Positions 40,701 to 47,174 of a DNA stretch of 64,000 nucleotides are shown in pieces. The translations under genes and the position numbers were made by a program. Origin of the DNA: SCTM01 sp965279655 (GTDB lineage Bacteria > Pseudomonadota > Alphaproteobacteria > Rhodospirillales > Rhodospirillaceae). The notes under the pieces are model-generated. The model made no database searches. It was not told the origin of the DNA and worked only from the letters and a program-made list of their open reading frames with translations. The number at the start of each line of letters is the position of its first letter. The first letter of the stretch is position 1. The stretch covers positions 4,526,001 through 4,590,000 of the forward strand of contig OZ257255.1 of the NCBI GenBank assembly GCA_965279655.1, in the 5' to 3' direction.

Positions 40701-43700
40701 CATCACGGTGTTGGACGCGGGCGGCCTCGTCACGTTCAACGGGACGGTGACCAACGACTTCGGCGCGACGATCTCGGTGCAGGGCGGTGGCGGTGGTAGC
40801 GCCAACTTGGTGCTCGGCGGCACGCTCAACAACTCCGGCACGGTGACGCTGACCAACGCGGATCTCAACGGCGGCGGCGTGAACTTTGGCGGCGCGAGCG
40901 CGGTGATCAACAACCTGTCGGGCGGTGTTTTCAACGCTGACGTCGGCGCGGGTGCCCAGAATGGCCGCACGGTGACCGGCGCGTTCCACAACGCGGGCAC
41001 GGTGAACCTGAACACGGCGACAGCGTTCGCCATCGGGTCCGCGGCCTCCGACAACGCTTCTGGCCATGCTTTCAATGTGCTGTCGGGTGCCTCGAGCATC
41101 GGCGGGACGGGCGGCACCTTCACCAACGCCGGCGTGCTGAACATCGCCTCCGGGGCGAGCCTGACGATCTCCGGCACCGCGACGCTGGCGCAAGATTCGA
41201 CCGGCACCTACACCGGCAGCGGCACGCTGATCCTGGGGTCGGGGTCCACGTTCAGTCTTGGCGCGAACAATGCATCCCTGGCGCCGAAGCTGCAGCTTGG
41301 CACGACGGGGCAGGCGGCGAGCATCACGGGGACGGGGACGCTGACGCTGAACGGCGGGATGCTCGCGTACAAGGGCACGGTGAGCGCGCCGCTGACGAAC
41401 GCCGCCGGCACGATCACCGTGTACGACTCCGGCAGCATCGTGACGTTCAACGGGATCGTGACCAACGCCTCGGGCGCGACGATCTCGGTGGAGGGCGGCG
41501 GCGGCGGCTCCGCCAATCTGGTGCTCGGCGGCACGCTGGACAACGCGGGCACGGTGACGCTGACCAACGCGGATCTCAACGGCGGCGGCGTGAACTTTGG
41601 CGGCGCGAGCGCTGTGATCAACAACCTGGCGGGCGGGGTGTTCAACTCCAACCTCGGCGCAGGAAACAACGGCGGGCGCGCCATCAGCGGTGCCTTCAAC
41701 AACACCGGCACCTTCAACACGAACCTCAGCTTCACGTATTCGACCGGCACCTTCACCAACACTGGGACCGTCAACCTTGCCGCCAGCCAAACGATGACCG
41801 TGGCCAGCGGGGCCACGTTCGCAAACGGCAGTTCGGGAGTCGTGACGGGCGCCGGAACGCTGCACATCGATTCCGGAGCTACCCTCAGCACGGGCAGCAG
41901 CAACACGTCGTTGGCCGCATTTGTGCAGATCGGTCAGTACGGCAACGCTGCAAGCATCACGGGGACCGGGACGCTGACCCTGACCGGCGGATTGCTCGCC
42001 CGCAAGGGCACGATAGCCGCGCCGGTGATAAATGCCTCCGGTTCGACGCTCACCGTGCAAGACGCCGGCGGCCTCGTCACGTTCAACGGGACGGTGACCA
42101 ACGACTTCGGCGCGACGATCTCGCTGCTGGGCGGCGTCGGCTCCACCGCCAATATGGTGCTCGCCGGTACGCTGAACAACTCCGGCACGGTGACGCTCAC
42201 CAACGCTGATACCAACGGCGGCGGCGTGAACTTCGGCGGCGCGAGCGCGGTAATCAACAACCTGTCGGGCGGCGTGTTCAACACCACCGTCGGTGCGGGT
42301 GCCAACGGCGGCCGCACGGTGACCGGCGCGTTCCACAACACTGGTACGGTGAACCTGAACACGGCGACAACGTTCGCCGTCGGGTCCACCGCCTCGGACA
42401 ACGCCTCCGGCCACGCCTTCAACGTCCTGTCGGACAATTCGACCATCAGCGGGACGAGCGGGTCGTTCACCAACGCCGGGATAATGAACATCGCCTCCGG
42501 TGCGAGCCTGACCATCGCCAACTCCGTAACGTTGGCGCAGGCCGCGACCGGCACCTACACCGGGTCCGGCACGCTGGTGCTGGACACGGGGTCGACTTTT
42601 GCTCTTGGAGCCAACAACGCTGCCTTGGCGCCGTACATTCAGCTCGGTCAGTACGGCGGGACTGCGAACATCACGGGGACGGGGGCGCTGACTCTGAACA
42701 GCGGGATGCTCGCGCGCAAGGGCACGGTGAGCGCGCCGCTGACGAATGCTTCGGGCTCGACGATCACCGTACACGACGCCAACGGCATCGTGACGTTCAA
42801 CGGCACGGTGACCAATGCCTCGGGCGCGACGATCACGCTGGAAGGTGGGGACGGCGGCAGCGCCAACCTGACGCTCGGCGGCACGCTGAACAACGCGGGC
42901 ACGGTATCGCTGACCAACTACAACCTCAACGGCGGCGGCGCGTACATGGGCGGCGCGAGCGCGGTGATCAACAACCTGTCGGGCGGGGTGTTCAACACCA
43001 CCGTCGGCGCCGGGGCCAACGGCGGCCGCACGGTGACCGGTGCGATCAACAATGCCGGTTCGATATACGTCTCGACCGATACGACTTTCACCATCGCCTC
43101 CACAGATCTCAACAATCAGAGCGGCGGCGTGCTCGGCGTCTCGTCCGGCGCCACGCTCACCTTCACCAACGGTGGCGCGGGGCAGTTCCACAATTACAGC
43201 GGCGCGACGTTGCAGATCAATTCCGGCGGCACGATGGTGATGAATAGCCACGTCCTCCAGAGCGACTCCGGCGGTAGCGTTGTGCTCAATGGTCACCTCT
43301 ACATGGGCGACGGTCCGGGCGGTTCGGCCGTGGGCGGCGCTGACTTCCACAACGACGGCACCCTCAGCGGCACGGGCACCGTGCATCTCGAGGGCGGCAC
43401 CCTCGACGGCGTTATCAGCTCGACTCTGTTCGTCATCGGCGGCGGTACCGTCGCCCCCGGCAACTCGCCGGGTACACTGAACATTGACGGGAATTTCGGC
43501 CTCGGCCACGGCATCACGCTCGACCTCGAACTCGCGGGCACCCAGGCCGGACAGTTCGACGTGCTCAATGTCACCGGCAATATCGGCCTCGGCGGCGAAC
43601 TGCATGCGATCGGCTACAACGGCTACGCCCCACATGCCGGCGATACCTTCCAGGTGATCAACTACGCCAGCAAGACCGGCATGTTCGACGGCGCGACCGG

Positions 43701-44517
43701 GCTCGATGCCTTCCCGGGCCTCGCATTGCAGCCGATCTTCGGGCCGACGAGCATGACCCTCGTCACCCGCACCATCACGGCGAACGGCACCATCGGCGAC
43801 GACATGCTCATCGGTGGATCGGGCAACGATGTGATCGCGGGACGCGACGGCAACGATCTGATCGACGGCGGTGTGGGGGACGACTACATCCTTGGCGGCG
43901 AGGGCACCAACACCCTGATCGGCGGGGCGGGCAACGACACGCTGATCGGCGGCCATGGCATTGATACCGTCAACTACGGCGCCGAAACGGGCGCCATCCG
44001 GGTTGACCTTAGCCAAGGCAGCGAGACCGATGCCCGCGGCCAGGACACGCTCATCTCGATCGAGAATGTGTTCGGCTCGAACTTCGCCGACACCATCGCC
44101 GGCAATCAGAAGAACAACGTCATCGCCGGCGGCCTGGGCGCGGATACGCTTTCCGGTGGCGACGGCAACGACATGTTCGTGCTGCGCGGCTTGAGCGACG
44201 GCGGCGACACCATCACCGACTTCACGTCCGGCCAGGACACCCTGTGCATCACCGATCCGCGTCTCGCCAACATCCTCGGCACGCTCGCCGATGGCCAGAC
44301 GTTCTCCACGATCTCCGGGGTATTCGACGGCACGCACGCGGGCGCCAACGCGTGTTTCGCCAACGGCACCGCGGCCTTCGTCTATAGCGAGGCCGATCAC
44401 ACCCTTTACTTCGACGATAACGGCGCCCAGGACGGCTACACGGTCGTGGCGCACCTTCAGCCCAACGCGCAACTCGCCGCCACCGACGTGCGCATCACCG
44501 ACCACGCGCTGGCTTAG
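31708..44517 (+). CDS. Giant type I-secreted adhesin: FecR domain, Pro-Thr linker, beta repeats, RTX C-terminus
   Basis: 4,269 residues from ATG 31708; TTG 31705 is equally well placed after GGAGGGG. Residues 1-100: a small novel-looking beta domain, no signal peptide. About 106-227: FecR domain (SIGQVRSVTGIVTV…GTIGIRGTKVFVSF). About 312-572: Pro-Thr/Pro-Val linker. About 575-4020: Gly/Ser/Thr/Asn-rich repeats (SGGTLTV, NNSGTVTLTN, GTYTGSGTLILGS) predicted to form beta-helix-like fibres. About 4028-4160: RTX nonapeptides (GGSGNDVIAGRDGNDLIDGG, GGAGNDTLIGGHGID) and a C-terminal export domain. It is the cargo of the flanking TolC/ABC/HlyD exporter and should act in attachment or biofilm. Only three Cys residues are present. 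Confidence 0.92.
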   Translation: MRTDFAPGEFGASREALGTHVVTPKNGFVFLGRDVLVTGTYARQGVDLVVLDPEGGRYIIKGFFLLDHPPSLTDGGETFIPGELAASFASIAHDQFAQAGGAAGRGVSIGQVRSVTGIVTVTHADGTQSTLKVGDALYMADIIESGAGAKVGLVMVDGTTFGLGENGELVLDELVYDPATKGGKSTVTLLSGAAGFVSGTIAKSGQDAMQFKTPVGTIGIRGTKVFVSFDPVSGDVTILNRPTGVTPTGQVTAGEIFLSLPDGTPIGAVTSGNGGWQWNPRTGSTPTQVQLTEAQVQNVVTNVENTINQIAPIPTATPTPTPTQTPGGDATGGQAPAPAGDATPTPTPTGETPAPAAEQAPAEQAPADQTPAPTGDAQPTGDAGNNNANNNANQSPAPTPAPGPTPAPTPAPTFAPAPTPTPAPTVSFSPTPTASPAPTFTPSPTPAPAPRPTPTPTPVPTPTPTPVRPTPVPTPTPTPTPAPVPVPTPTPTPVPVPTPTPVPTPTPVPTPTPTPTPDPTPTPVPTPTPTPVPTPVPTPTPTPTPDPTPEPTPTPTPTPTPTPTPSPTPTATFSAASGGSWTTAANWGGVLPSATTEVTINDATVTLDNDTTNTVASLTLTGTSVLVIHDPITPTTLHLVNGGSSAAGTTIDLYNEGELSSDGVFTNAGTINLGVAGGYGMLSGSGSFINTGTINAKEGYNHVALTIASGGTMAVADSNALFTVAGAITISTGGELSLTASNGATTCLVLSGSSGFIGSISNSGVIEMSAGSGGSTTIAVASGGIFTNQAGGQINVLSSIGSVAITGNATNLGTINAASSLYVGAGGTFTNQGAIAVASGATLGVVSSSTLVMGSGGSVSGQLDVLLSSTLTTNANWTLSSGSTINLSNSSIWNGSGTTSVAGAVFALDGTISAPLTILNGGYLDKVGNDDLTISGALTINSGGSFLIFGGSGASTTLNGTTNNAGLISLTSNSPYAVDLIVDGTLNNTGTLEILAGSGGARGITGGGSLSNTGIVSIEAGATLDLHDGATFIAGSGGTYTGSGTLLLGGSSIFRLTSDATISNGLTLQLGEYGVGADITQSGGTRTLINNGTLDLRAGTVTPTIHNQNIMTAVATNGAVTLGYLWNDGAFQIEGTSLNAALVSFAGNIDNFSTITLTSSGTAANATLDAAGYILNNDGTVTFATGAGGVRGFNGGISNSGQINVNQGTIFTIGNNNIDIVDTGTFTVASGVVAQLGATGVGKFKVQSGGTLDVSGSGAVLNLNGHDLFDGGGTITGFSNISFGGGAYVVGYAFNAAGYTVASSKVFAIGTGGSLIGTGIFTIADGATFRIDANGAIASGLTIEFGTTGGTGAAWTNTSNATATILGTANLHHGVVGSNLDIGAGAIVNAVDTNSLVTLSGAVGNAGTITLSATNGGSTKIYVSGVLTNSNLVELTSAGSGGTVILDLSGGRIVNNSTGVIEIAVGSGGRTIIGRIDNGGGVNVHKDATFALGSENFDNLSSGTVTIDSGATLTITPSGAGAFKLQSGSILSVTGAMNLGGHDLYDYGATINTFNNIVFSGGAYVIGYAFNAAGYTVVAGKALGLTDGGSFTGSGGTLTVADDAALKTAGNGTIASGLTVQFGTVAGSGATWTTTGSGVATTVAGTVNLQRGVVSSNLIVANGGVIQASDTNGLAYLSGTTTIQSGGTLLVKEIGNQGIATYLYANGTISNAGTILITIGGAGAYENVTLDLTGGTAGNVSGGVLQFDSTSGTGGTHALLGSFTNAAGGSIAVNYSGTHNSGTLTNAGAISVASGYTLTLGAASILNQAAATGTYTGSGGTIFFADGSTFNVDADATIGTGLNVLLGTDGGAGSVWNDGGSATITVNGTLAITRGTIDPDLIVASGGLVVASESDYNAIVNGAVTVQSGGILRVKEIGNNAHWSALKLTSTVNNYGTVNAGIGGSSAFGNVFLDFTGGQLINHSGGVLLIDTTSGSTGTRTLSGDIHNLAGGFITASYDTTYSSGTIQNAGTLELQGATQLTVGSGATFSNTATAAAYTGSGTLFVNDGGFFHAATNTTIGSGFTVLLGSISGAGANWTQTSTPVVTIQGTVDIRTATIAPSIVVANGGFLKAQETGGAATINNAVTVQSGGTLQVRDFGNNGIASSLHIVGALNNSGLVNLTIGGGGAFGDISLSTTGGLNNLASGTFLVDTTSGSSGTRTFLGQFNNAGTATISYGATFTIINNHIENTSGGTFTIDSGATVDISSGGTGAFKVSSGAVLTVNGTLNANGHDIYEGGTIAGKANINLGGGFYVYNAPKNVAGGTFGSTDRLAFTTGSALNGTGTLTINDFAAIRFDASINTATTLNVQVGTYGGSGATFSGTGTLVVRGGADLRSGYFGVNVTNFLSSNINVIGSNNAVTFANTLLNQNGGIIWIKGDYASNPSELNITGTLNNSGSVVLTSTGGGTGNAATLDALGATINNLASGAINVHVGDGGTRTIAGRLVNTGYVALNTDTYFNSGSLDSNNQSGGTFNADAGNSILAGDNGRSFNNAGSLGVASGASLTIGSGITLTHFAAGTYTGTGTLILGSGATFAIGNFAVTMSPYIQLGQYGAAATITGTNTLTLSTGMDLRSGTIAPNVAVSSGATVAAYASNDAVTFSGMFNNLTGGTLRIEGVYANAASEVNFSNAVNNAGTILLTSSGGGSGNTATLDASGMLITNTGTINLDLGSGGTRAIKGGITNSGTINVQQNTNFTINANSIDILSGGTLTIDSGISATIQPGGGGQFKLQSGGTLNVSGGLYVYGHDFFDGGGTINGFGNIIFSGGIYVIGYAYDPSGTTVAIGQTKGFGSGASLIGSGTFTVEGTLRFDTAVSIASGLTTVLGNSASGYTAQISGPGSATNAGNVTVQLANVMTTFNNSGAISIASGKQLMISAGGTLGHQSGGTYTGTGSLILASSGVFSIGANNVSLTPLLQLGYSGQAASITGAGTLTLNGGMDARKGTVSPAVTNVSGSTITVLDAGGLVTFNGTVTNDFGATISVQGGGGGSANLVLGGTLNNSGTVTLTNADLNGGGVNFGGASAVINNLSGGVFNADVGAGAQNGRTVTGAFHNAGTVNLNTATAFAIGSAASDNASGHAFNVLSGASSIGGTGGTFTNAGVLNIASGASLTISGTATLAQDSTGTYTGSGTLILGSGSTFSLGANNASLAPKLQLGTTGQAASITGTGTLTLNGGMLAYKGTVSAPLTNAAGTITVYDSGSIVTFNGIVTNASGATISVEGGGGGSANLVLGGTLDNAGTVTLTNADLNGGGVNFGGASAVINNLAGGVFNSNLGAGNNGGRAISGAFNNTGTFNTNLSFTYSTGTFTNTGTVNLAASQTMTVASGATFANGSSGVVTGAGTLHIDSGATLSTGSSNTSLAAFVQIGQYGNAASITGTGTLTLTGGLLARKGTIAAPVINASGSTLTVQDAGGLVTFNGTVTNDFGATISLLGGVGSTANMVLAGTLNNSGTVTLTNADTNGGGVNFGGASAVINNLSGGVFNTTVGAGANGGRTVTGAFHNTGTVNLNTATTFAVGSTASDNASGHAFNVLSDNSTISGTSGSFTNAGIMNIASGASLTIANSVTLAQAATGTYTGSGTLVLDTGSTFALGANNAALAPYIQLGQYGGTANITGTGALTLNSGMLARKGTVSAPLTNASGSTITVHDANGIVTFNGTVTNASGATITLEGGDGGSANLTLGGTLNNAGTVSLTNYNLNGGGAYMGGASAVINNLSGGVFNTTVGAGANGGRTVTGAINNAGSIYVSTDTTFTIASTDLNNQSGGVLGVSSGATLTFTNGGAGQFHNYSGATLQINSGGTMVMNSHVLQSDSGGSVVLNGHLYMGDGPGGSAVGGADFHNDGTLSGTGTVHLEGGTLDGVISSTLFVIGGGTVAPGNSPGTLNIDGNFGLGHGITLDLELAGTQAGQFDVLNVTGNIGLGGELHAIGYNGYAPHAGDTFQVINYASKTGMFDGATGLDAFPGLALQPIFGPTSMTLVTRTITANGTIGDDMLIGGSGNDVIAGRDGNDLIDGGVGDDYILGGEGTNTLIGGAGNDTLIGGHGIDTVNYGAETGAIRVDLSQGSETDARGQDTLISIENVFGSNFADTIAGNQKNNVIAGGLGADTLSGGDGNDMFVLRGLSDGGDTITDFTSGQDTLCITDPRLANILGTLADGQTFSTISGVFDGTHAGANACFANGTAAFVYSEADHTLYFDDNGAQDGYTVVAHLQPNAQLAATDVRITDHALA
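32641..33422 (+). repeat. Pro-Thr/Pro-Val dipeptide repeat tract in the adhesin
   Basis: About 260 codons dominated by PT, PV, PA and PD dipeptides (CCG ACG / CCA ACA / CCC ACG units). Synonymous codons vary, so the tract is under amino-acid-level rather than only nucleotide-level conservation, though slippage is likely. An Asn-rich insert (GNNNANNNANQS) interrupts it near its first third. In plants such tracts are hydroxylated and O-glycosylated; here a prolyl-hydroxylase-like gene and a GT4 gene lie just upstream. Confidence 0.9.
36751..38320 (+). repeat. Three tandem ~666-bp repeat units within the adhesin
   Basis: The element encoding (T/V)QSGG-x-L-x-V(K/R)(E/D)(I/F)GN begins at 36751, 37420 and 38086, giving periods of 669 and 666 bp (about 222 residues). 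Each copy continues through a GTxxNxG…IGG…A(Y/F)G(N/D)(V/I) segment and a (D/N)TTSGSxGTR(T)(L/F) segment. Copies are diverged at the DNA level, so they are older than the 3' repeat block. Confidence 0.8.
40549..43060 (+). repeat. Four recent ~630-720-bp repeat units within the adhesin
   Basis: Units begin near 40549, 41263, 41901 and 42609, each marked by a GANN…SLAP…QLG segment, then GTGTLTLNGGM and long near-identical DNA stretches (for example the one encoding LGGTLNNSGTVTLTNADLNGGG at about 40812 and 41526). Spacings of the GTLTLNGGM element are 714, 631 and 718 bp. DNA identity is visibly higher than between other adhesin repeats, indicating recent duplication or gene conversion. A diverged earlier copy is visible near 39440. 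Confidence 0.85.
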
Positions 44518-44550
44518 TTAGGGCGAACCGCCCGACCCACATCCTCTGCC

Positions 44551-44660
44551 TGTCACCCCGGCGAAGGCCGGGGTCCACTTCTCAAGGTGCAAAAGCAGTG
44601 CGATCCGTACCGCAGGAGCGTGGCGTTGCGTGGATCCCGGCCTTCGCCGGGATGACGATC
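44551..44660. repeat. REP-like palindrome pair (CCCGGCGAAGGCCGGG type)
   Basis: Two inverted copies of a GC-rich palindrome: GTCACCCCGGCGAAGGCCGG at 44552-44571 running on to 44580, and the complementary form TGGATCCCGGCCTTCGCCGG at 44631-44650 running on to 44660. The same arrangement recurs at 50311-50414, bracketing the cyclase/exporter genes. Such elements are common between genes of alphaproteobacteria. Here it sits between the convergent adhesin and cyclase genes, where it may also stop transcription. Confidence 0.75.
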
Positions 44661-44697
44661 TTTGATTTGGAAAGAGCGGTGAGCCCAGCGACGGCCG

Positions 44698-47112
44698 CTA
44701 CTTGCTCGTCGCCACGTACACGCCGTTCCAATCGGCTGGCGGCGGATTGGCGCGGAAATCGGCGATGCGTTCCTGGCACACGTCGTAGAAGCCGTCGATC
44801 TGCCGCGCCAGTCCGGTCTGTTGCGCGACGATCGCGCGGCAAGCGGCGATCTCCCGCTCGGCCTCGTCCCATTTTTGCGCGCGGTAGGCGGCCAGCATCG
44901 CATCGTGGCGCTGCTTGAGATCCGCGAACCACGGCTCGCGCGCCACGGCCTCATCGCCCAGCAGCGTGAAGATGCGCACGGCTTGCGTCTTGCCCTTCAC
45001 CTGGATCAGGTCGAGTTCCAGGATCGGGAACTCCGGCGCGCCCAGTGCGGTCGCCTCGCCCAGCACGATGGTGAGGTGATAGGTCTTCGACTGGCCTTCG
45101 AGGCGCGACGCCAGATTGACGTTGTCCCCCAGCACGGAATATCCGAAGCGCTGCTTCGAACCCATGTTGCCGACGCAGGCGATGCCGGAGTTCACGCCGA
45201 TCCCCACCGCCAGGGGACGATGCTCGCGTCCTTCCGCTTTGGCTTCGGCCTCGACTTCCGCATTCACCCGCGCCACGTCGTCGATCATGGCCAGCGCCGA
45301 CCGGCAGGCCTGCACCTCGTGCCGGGGCACTTCCAGCGGCGCGTTCCAGAAGGCCATCACGCAATCGCCCATGTACTTGTCGATCGTGCCGTTGGTCCTC
45401 AGGATCGAATCCGTCAGCGGTGTCAGCAGGCGATTGATCAGGCGAGTCAGGCCTTGCGCGTCGAATAGTTCGGAGATGCCGCTGAACCCGCGGATATCGG
45501 AGAACATGAAGCTCATGTCGCGGTTCTCGCCGCCGAGGGTCAGGCGGCTGGGGTCCTCGGCCAACTGCTCCACCAGCGCCGGCGACAGGTACTGGCCGAA
45601 GGCGCCGCGCACCTGCTCCTTGCTGCGCTCGGTGTTGAGGAAGCCGACGTAGGTCAGCCAGCTGTAGAACAGAAAGGCGACGGCCACGGGGAATGTCGGG
45701 TCGTACAATTGGCGATGCGTCGCGAATTCGTTCCACGAATATCCCATCCACGCCGCAGCCACAGCGCCGAAGAAAACCGCGCCGCCCACGGCGCCCAGCA
45801 TCGGCGTCACGATCACCATGATGAGCGCGATTCCCACCAGCGCGATCAACTCAATGCCGGCGGCTTCTCGCGGCCGGGAAATCTGCTGATTGAAGATGAT
45901 ATTCTCGAGGATGTTCGCATGCATCTCCACACCGGGCAGCACGGGATCCAAGGGGCTCGCGCGCAAGTCGAAGGTGCCCTTCGCCGAGCTGCCCACCAGC
46001 ACGATCTTGTCCTTCAGCTTCTCCTTCGGCACGCGGCCGGCGATGACGTCGGCGGCGGAAACGTAAGACGGCTCCCAGCTCTTGTGGTCGCGGAAGTACA
46101 CCCACACCTGGGCGCGCAGATCGGTGTTGATGACGAAATATTCTTTGACCCGCGGTGGGCGGATGAGCACGCTTTCCACGCCGCCCATAGCGGCGTTGGT
46201 CTTCAACGTCACGGTCCGCGCGCCGAGCTTGAGGCGCAGCATGTCCAGCGTCAGGGACGGGTGAATCTTGTCGTTGATGACCAGCAGCATCGGCACCTGG
46301 CGCACGATGCCGTCCAGCACATCCTTCGACACACTGAATATCCCGCGCCCCGCGGCGCCCATCTCCAATTCCGGCAGGGAATGCAGCAGCCCCTCGTGAT
46401 GCTCCAGCATCGTTGTGGCGTCCGCATCACCGACCGTCGCGACGGAGGTCGAAGGCACGCCCTCTGTCTCCGTGCCCCGTTCCGTCAGCACGGTCTGCCC
46501 GATCACCACCCGCTTCGAATTGGCGATCGCTTGCGCGAGCACGGTGTCGTTGGTCGGAATTTTACCCAGCTGGTCGCGAACCTTCGGGTCGAGGGCATTG
46601 CTGGGCAGCCCGTCGGCCACTCGCGAGATCGAGGTGGAGTCCGCCTCGGACCACACGATATCGAAACCGATCGGGCCGGTTTCGGCGGCGGTCAGGTTGT
46701 CGATCATCTTGGCGAACAGATAACGCGGCCACGGGAATGCCTGCAGCTCGGCGAGGCTCTTCTCGTCGATGTCGACGACCACCACCGGGCTCTCGCCCTC
46801 GATCGTGCGCGGCTTGATCTGCTGATAGAAATCGAACGCGCGGGTCCGCAGGAACTGGACGATCTCCGGGTCGGAGACGCGGATGAACACCAATCCGATC
46901 AGCGCCAACAACGCCGTCAGCCGCCCGGTCTGGATCAGGCGGCGATTGAACTGCCGCCACCACCAGCGTCCGCTCAAGGCGTTGGCCCAATGGATGTGGC
47001 GCAGGCGCGTCCCCGTCCGGGCCATCAGGCCCGGTTCCGCCGGCTCGGTCGGTGTATGGACGTCGTCCCGCAAGCTCTGGCCCCCCAGCCCTAGTCCCCG
47101 GAGGCCGATCAT
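44698..47112 (-). CDS. CHASE2-domain adenylate/guanylate cyclase
   Basis: 804 residues from ATG 47112 (ATG 47025 is an alternative). One N-terminal membrane helix (LTALLALIGLVFIRV), an extracytoplasmic CHASE2 sensor (FDFYQQIKPRTIEGESPVVVVDIDEKSLAELQAFPWPR…), three more helices, then a class III cyclase domain: metal Asp in FMFSDIRGFSGIS and DKYMGDCVMAFW, and GYSVLGDNVNLASRLEG for the transition-state Asn/Arg. It should make cAMP or cGMP in response to a periplasmic cue. It converges on the adhesin and diverges from the ABC exporter with only about 60 bp between starts, so it may set expression of the exporter or sense its state. Cyclase specificity is not determined. Confidence 0.9.
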   Translation of the reverse strand: MIGLRGLGLGGQSLRDDVHTPTEPAEPGLMARTGTRLRHIHWANALSGRWWWRQFNRRLIQTGRLTALLALIGLVFIRVSDPEIVQFLRTRAFDFYQQIKPRTIEGESPVVVVDIDEKSLAELQAFPWPRYLFAKMIDNLTAAETGPIGFDIVWSEADSTSISRVADGLPSNALDPKVRDQLGKIPTNDTVLAQAIANSKRVVIGQTVLTERGTETEGVPSTSVATVGDADATTMLEHHEGLLHSLPELEMGAAGRGIFSVSKDVLDGIVRQVPMLLVINDKIHPSLTLDMLRLKLGARTVTLKTNAAMGGVESVLIRPPRVKEYFVINTDLRAQVWVYFRDHKSWEPSYVSAADVIAGRVPKEKLKDKIVLVGSSAKGTFDLRASPLDPVLPGVEMHANILENIIFNQQISRPREAAGIELIALVGIALIMVIVTPMLGAVGGAVFFGAVAAAWMGYSWNEFATHRQLYDPTFPVAVAFLFYSWLTYVGFLNTERSKEQVRGAFGQYLSPALVEQLAEDPSRLTLGGENRDMSFMFSDIRGFSGISELFDAQGLTRLINRLLTPLTDSILRTNGTIDKYMGDCVMAFWNAPLEVPRHEVQACRSALAMIDDVARVNAEVEAEAKAEGREHRPLAVGIGVNSGIACVGNMGSKQRFGYSVLGDNVNLASRLEGQSKTYHLTIVLGEATALGAPEFPILELDLIQVKGKTQAVRIFTLLGDEAVAREPWFADLKQRHDAMLAAYRAQKWDEAEREIAACRAIVAQQTGLARQIDGFYDVCQERIADFRANPPPADWNGVYVATSK

Positions 47113-47174
47113 AGCCCAAATCCGGGCCGGAATACCGCTCCAGAATCGCCATGAAATGCAGTAAATTCAGGGCC

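Noticed and set aside
40549..43060. Possible CRISPR-like spaced repeats
   Set aside because: Units are 630-720 bp, in frame and coding; there are no short repeats with unique spacers and no cas genes anywhere in the window.
33913..44505. Very long minus-strand open frames (up to about 1,300 codons) opposite the adhesin gene
   Set aside because: They are antisense frames kept open by the G/C-rich third-position bias of the adhesin; translations are compositionally odd (Arg/Ala/Val-rich), have no motifs and no SD-supported starts.
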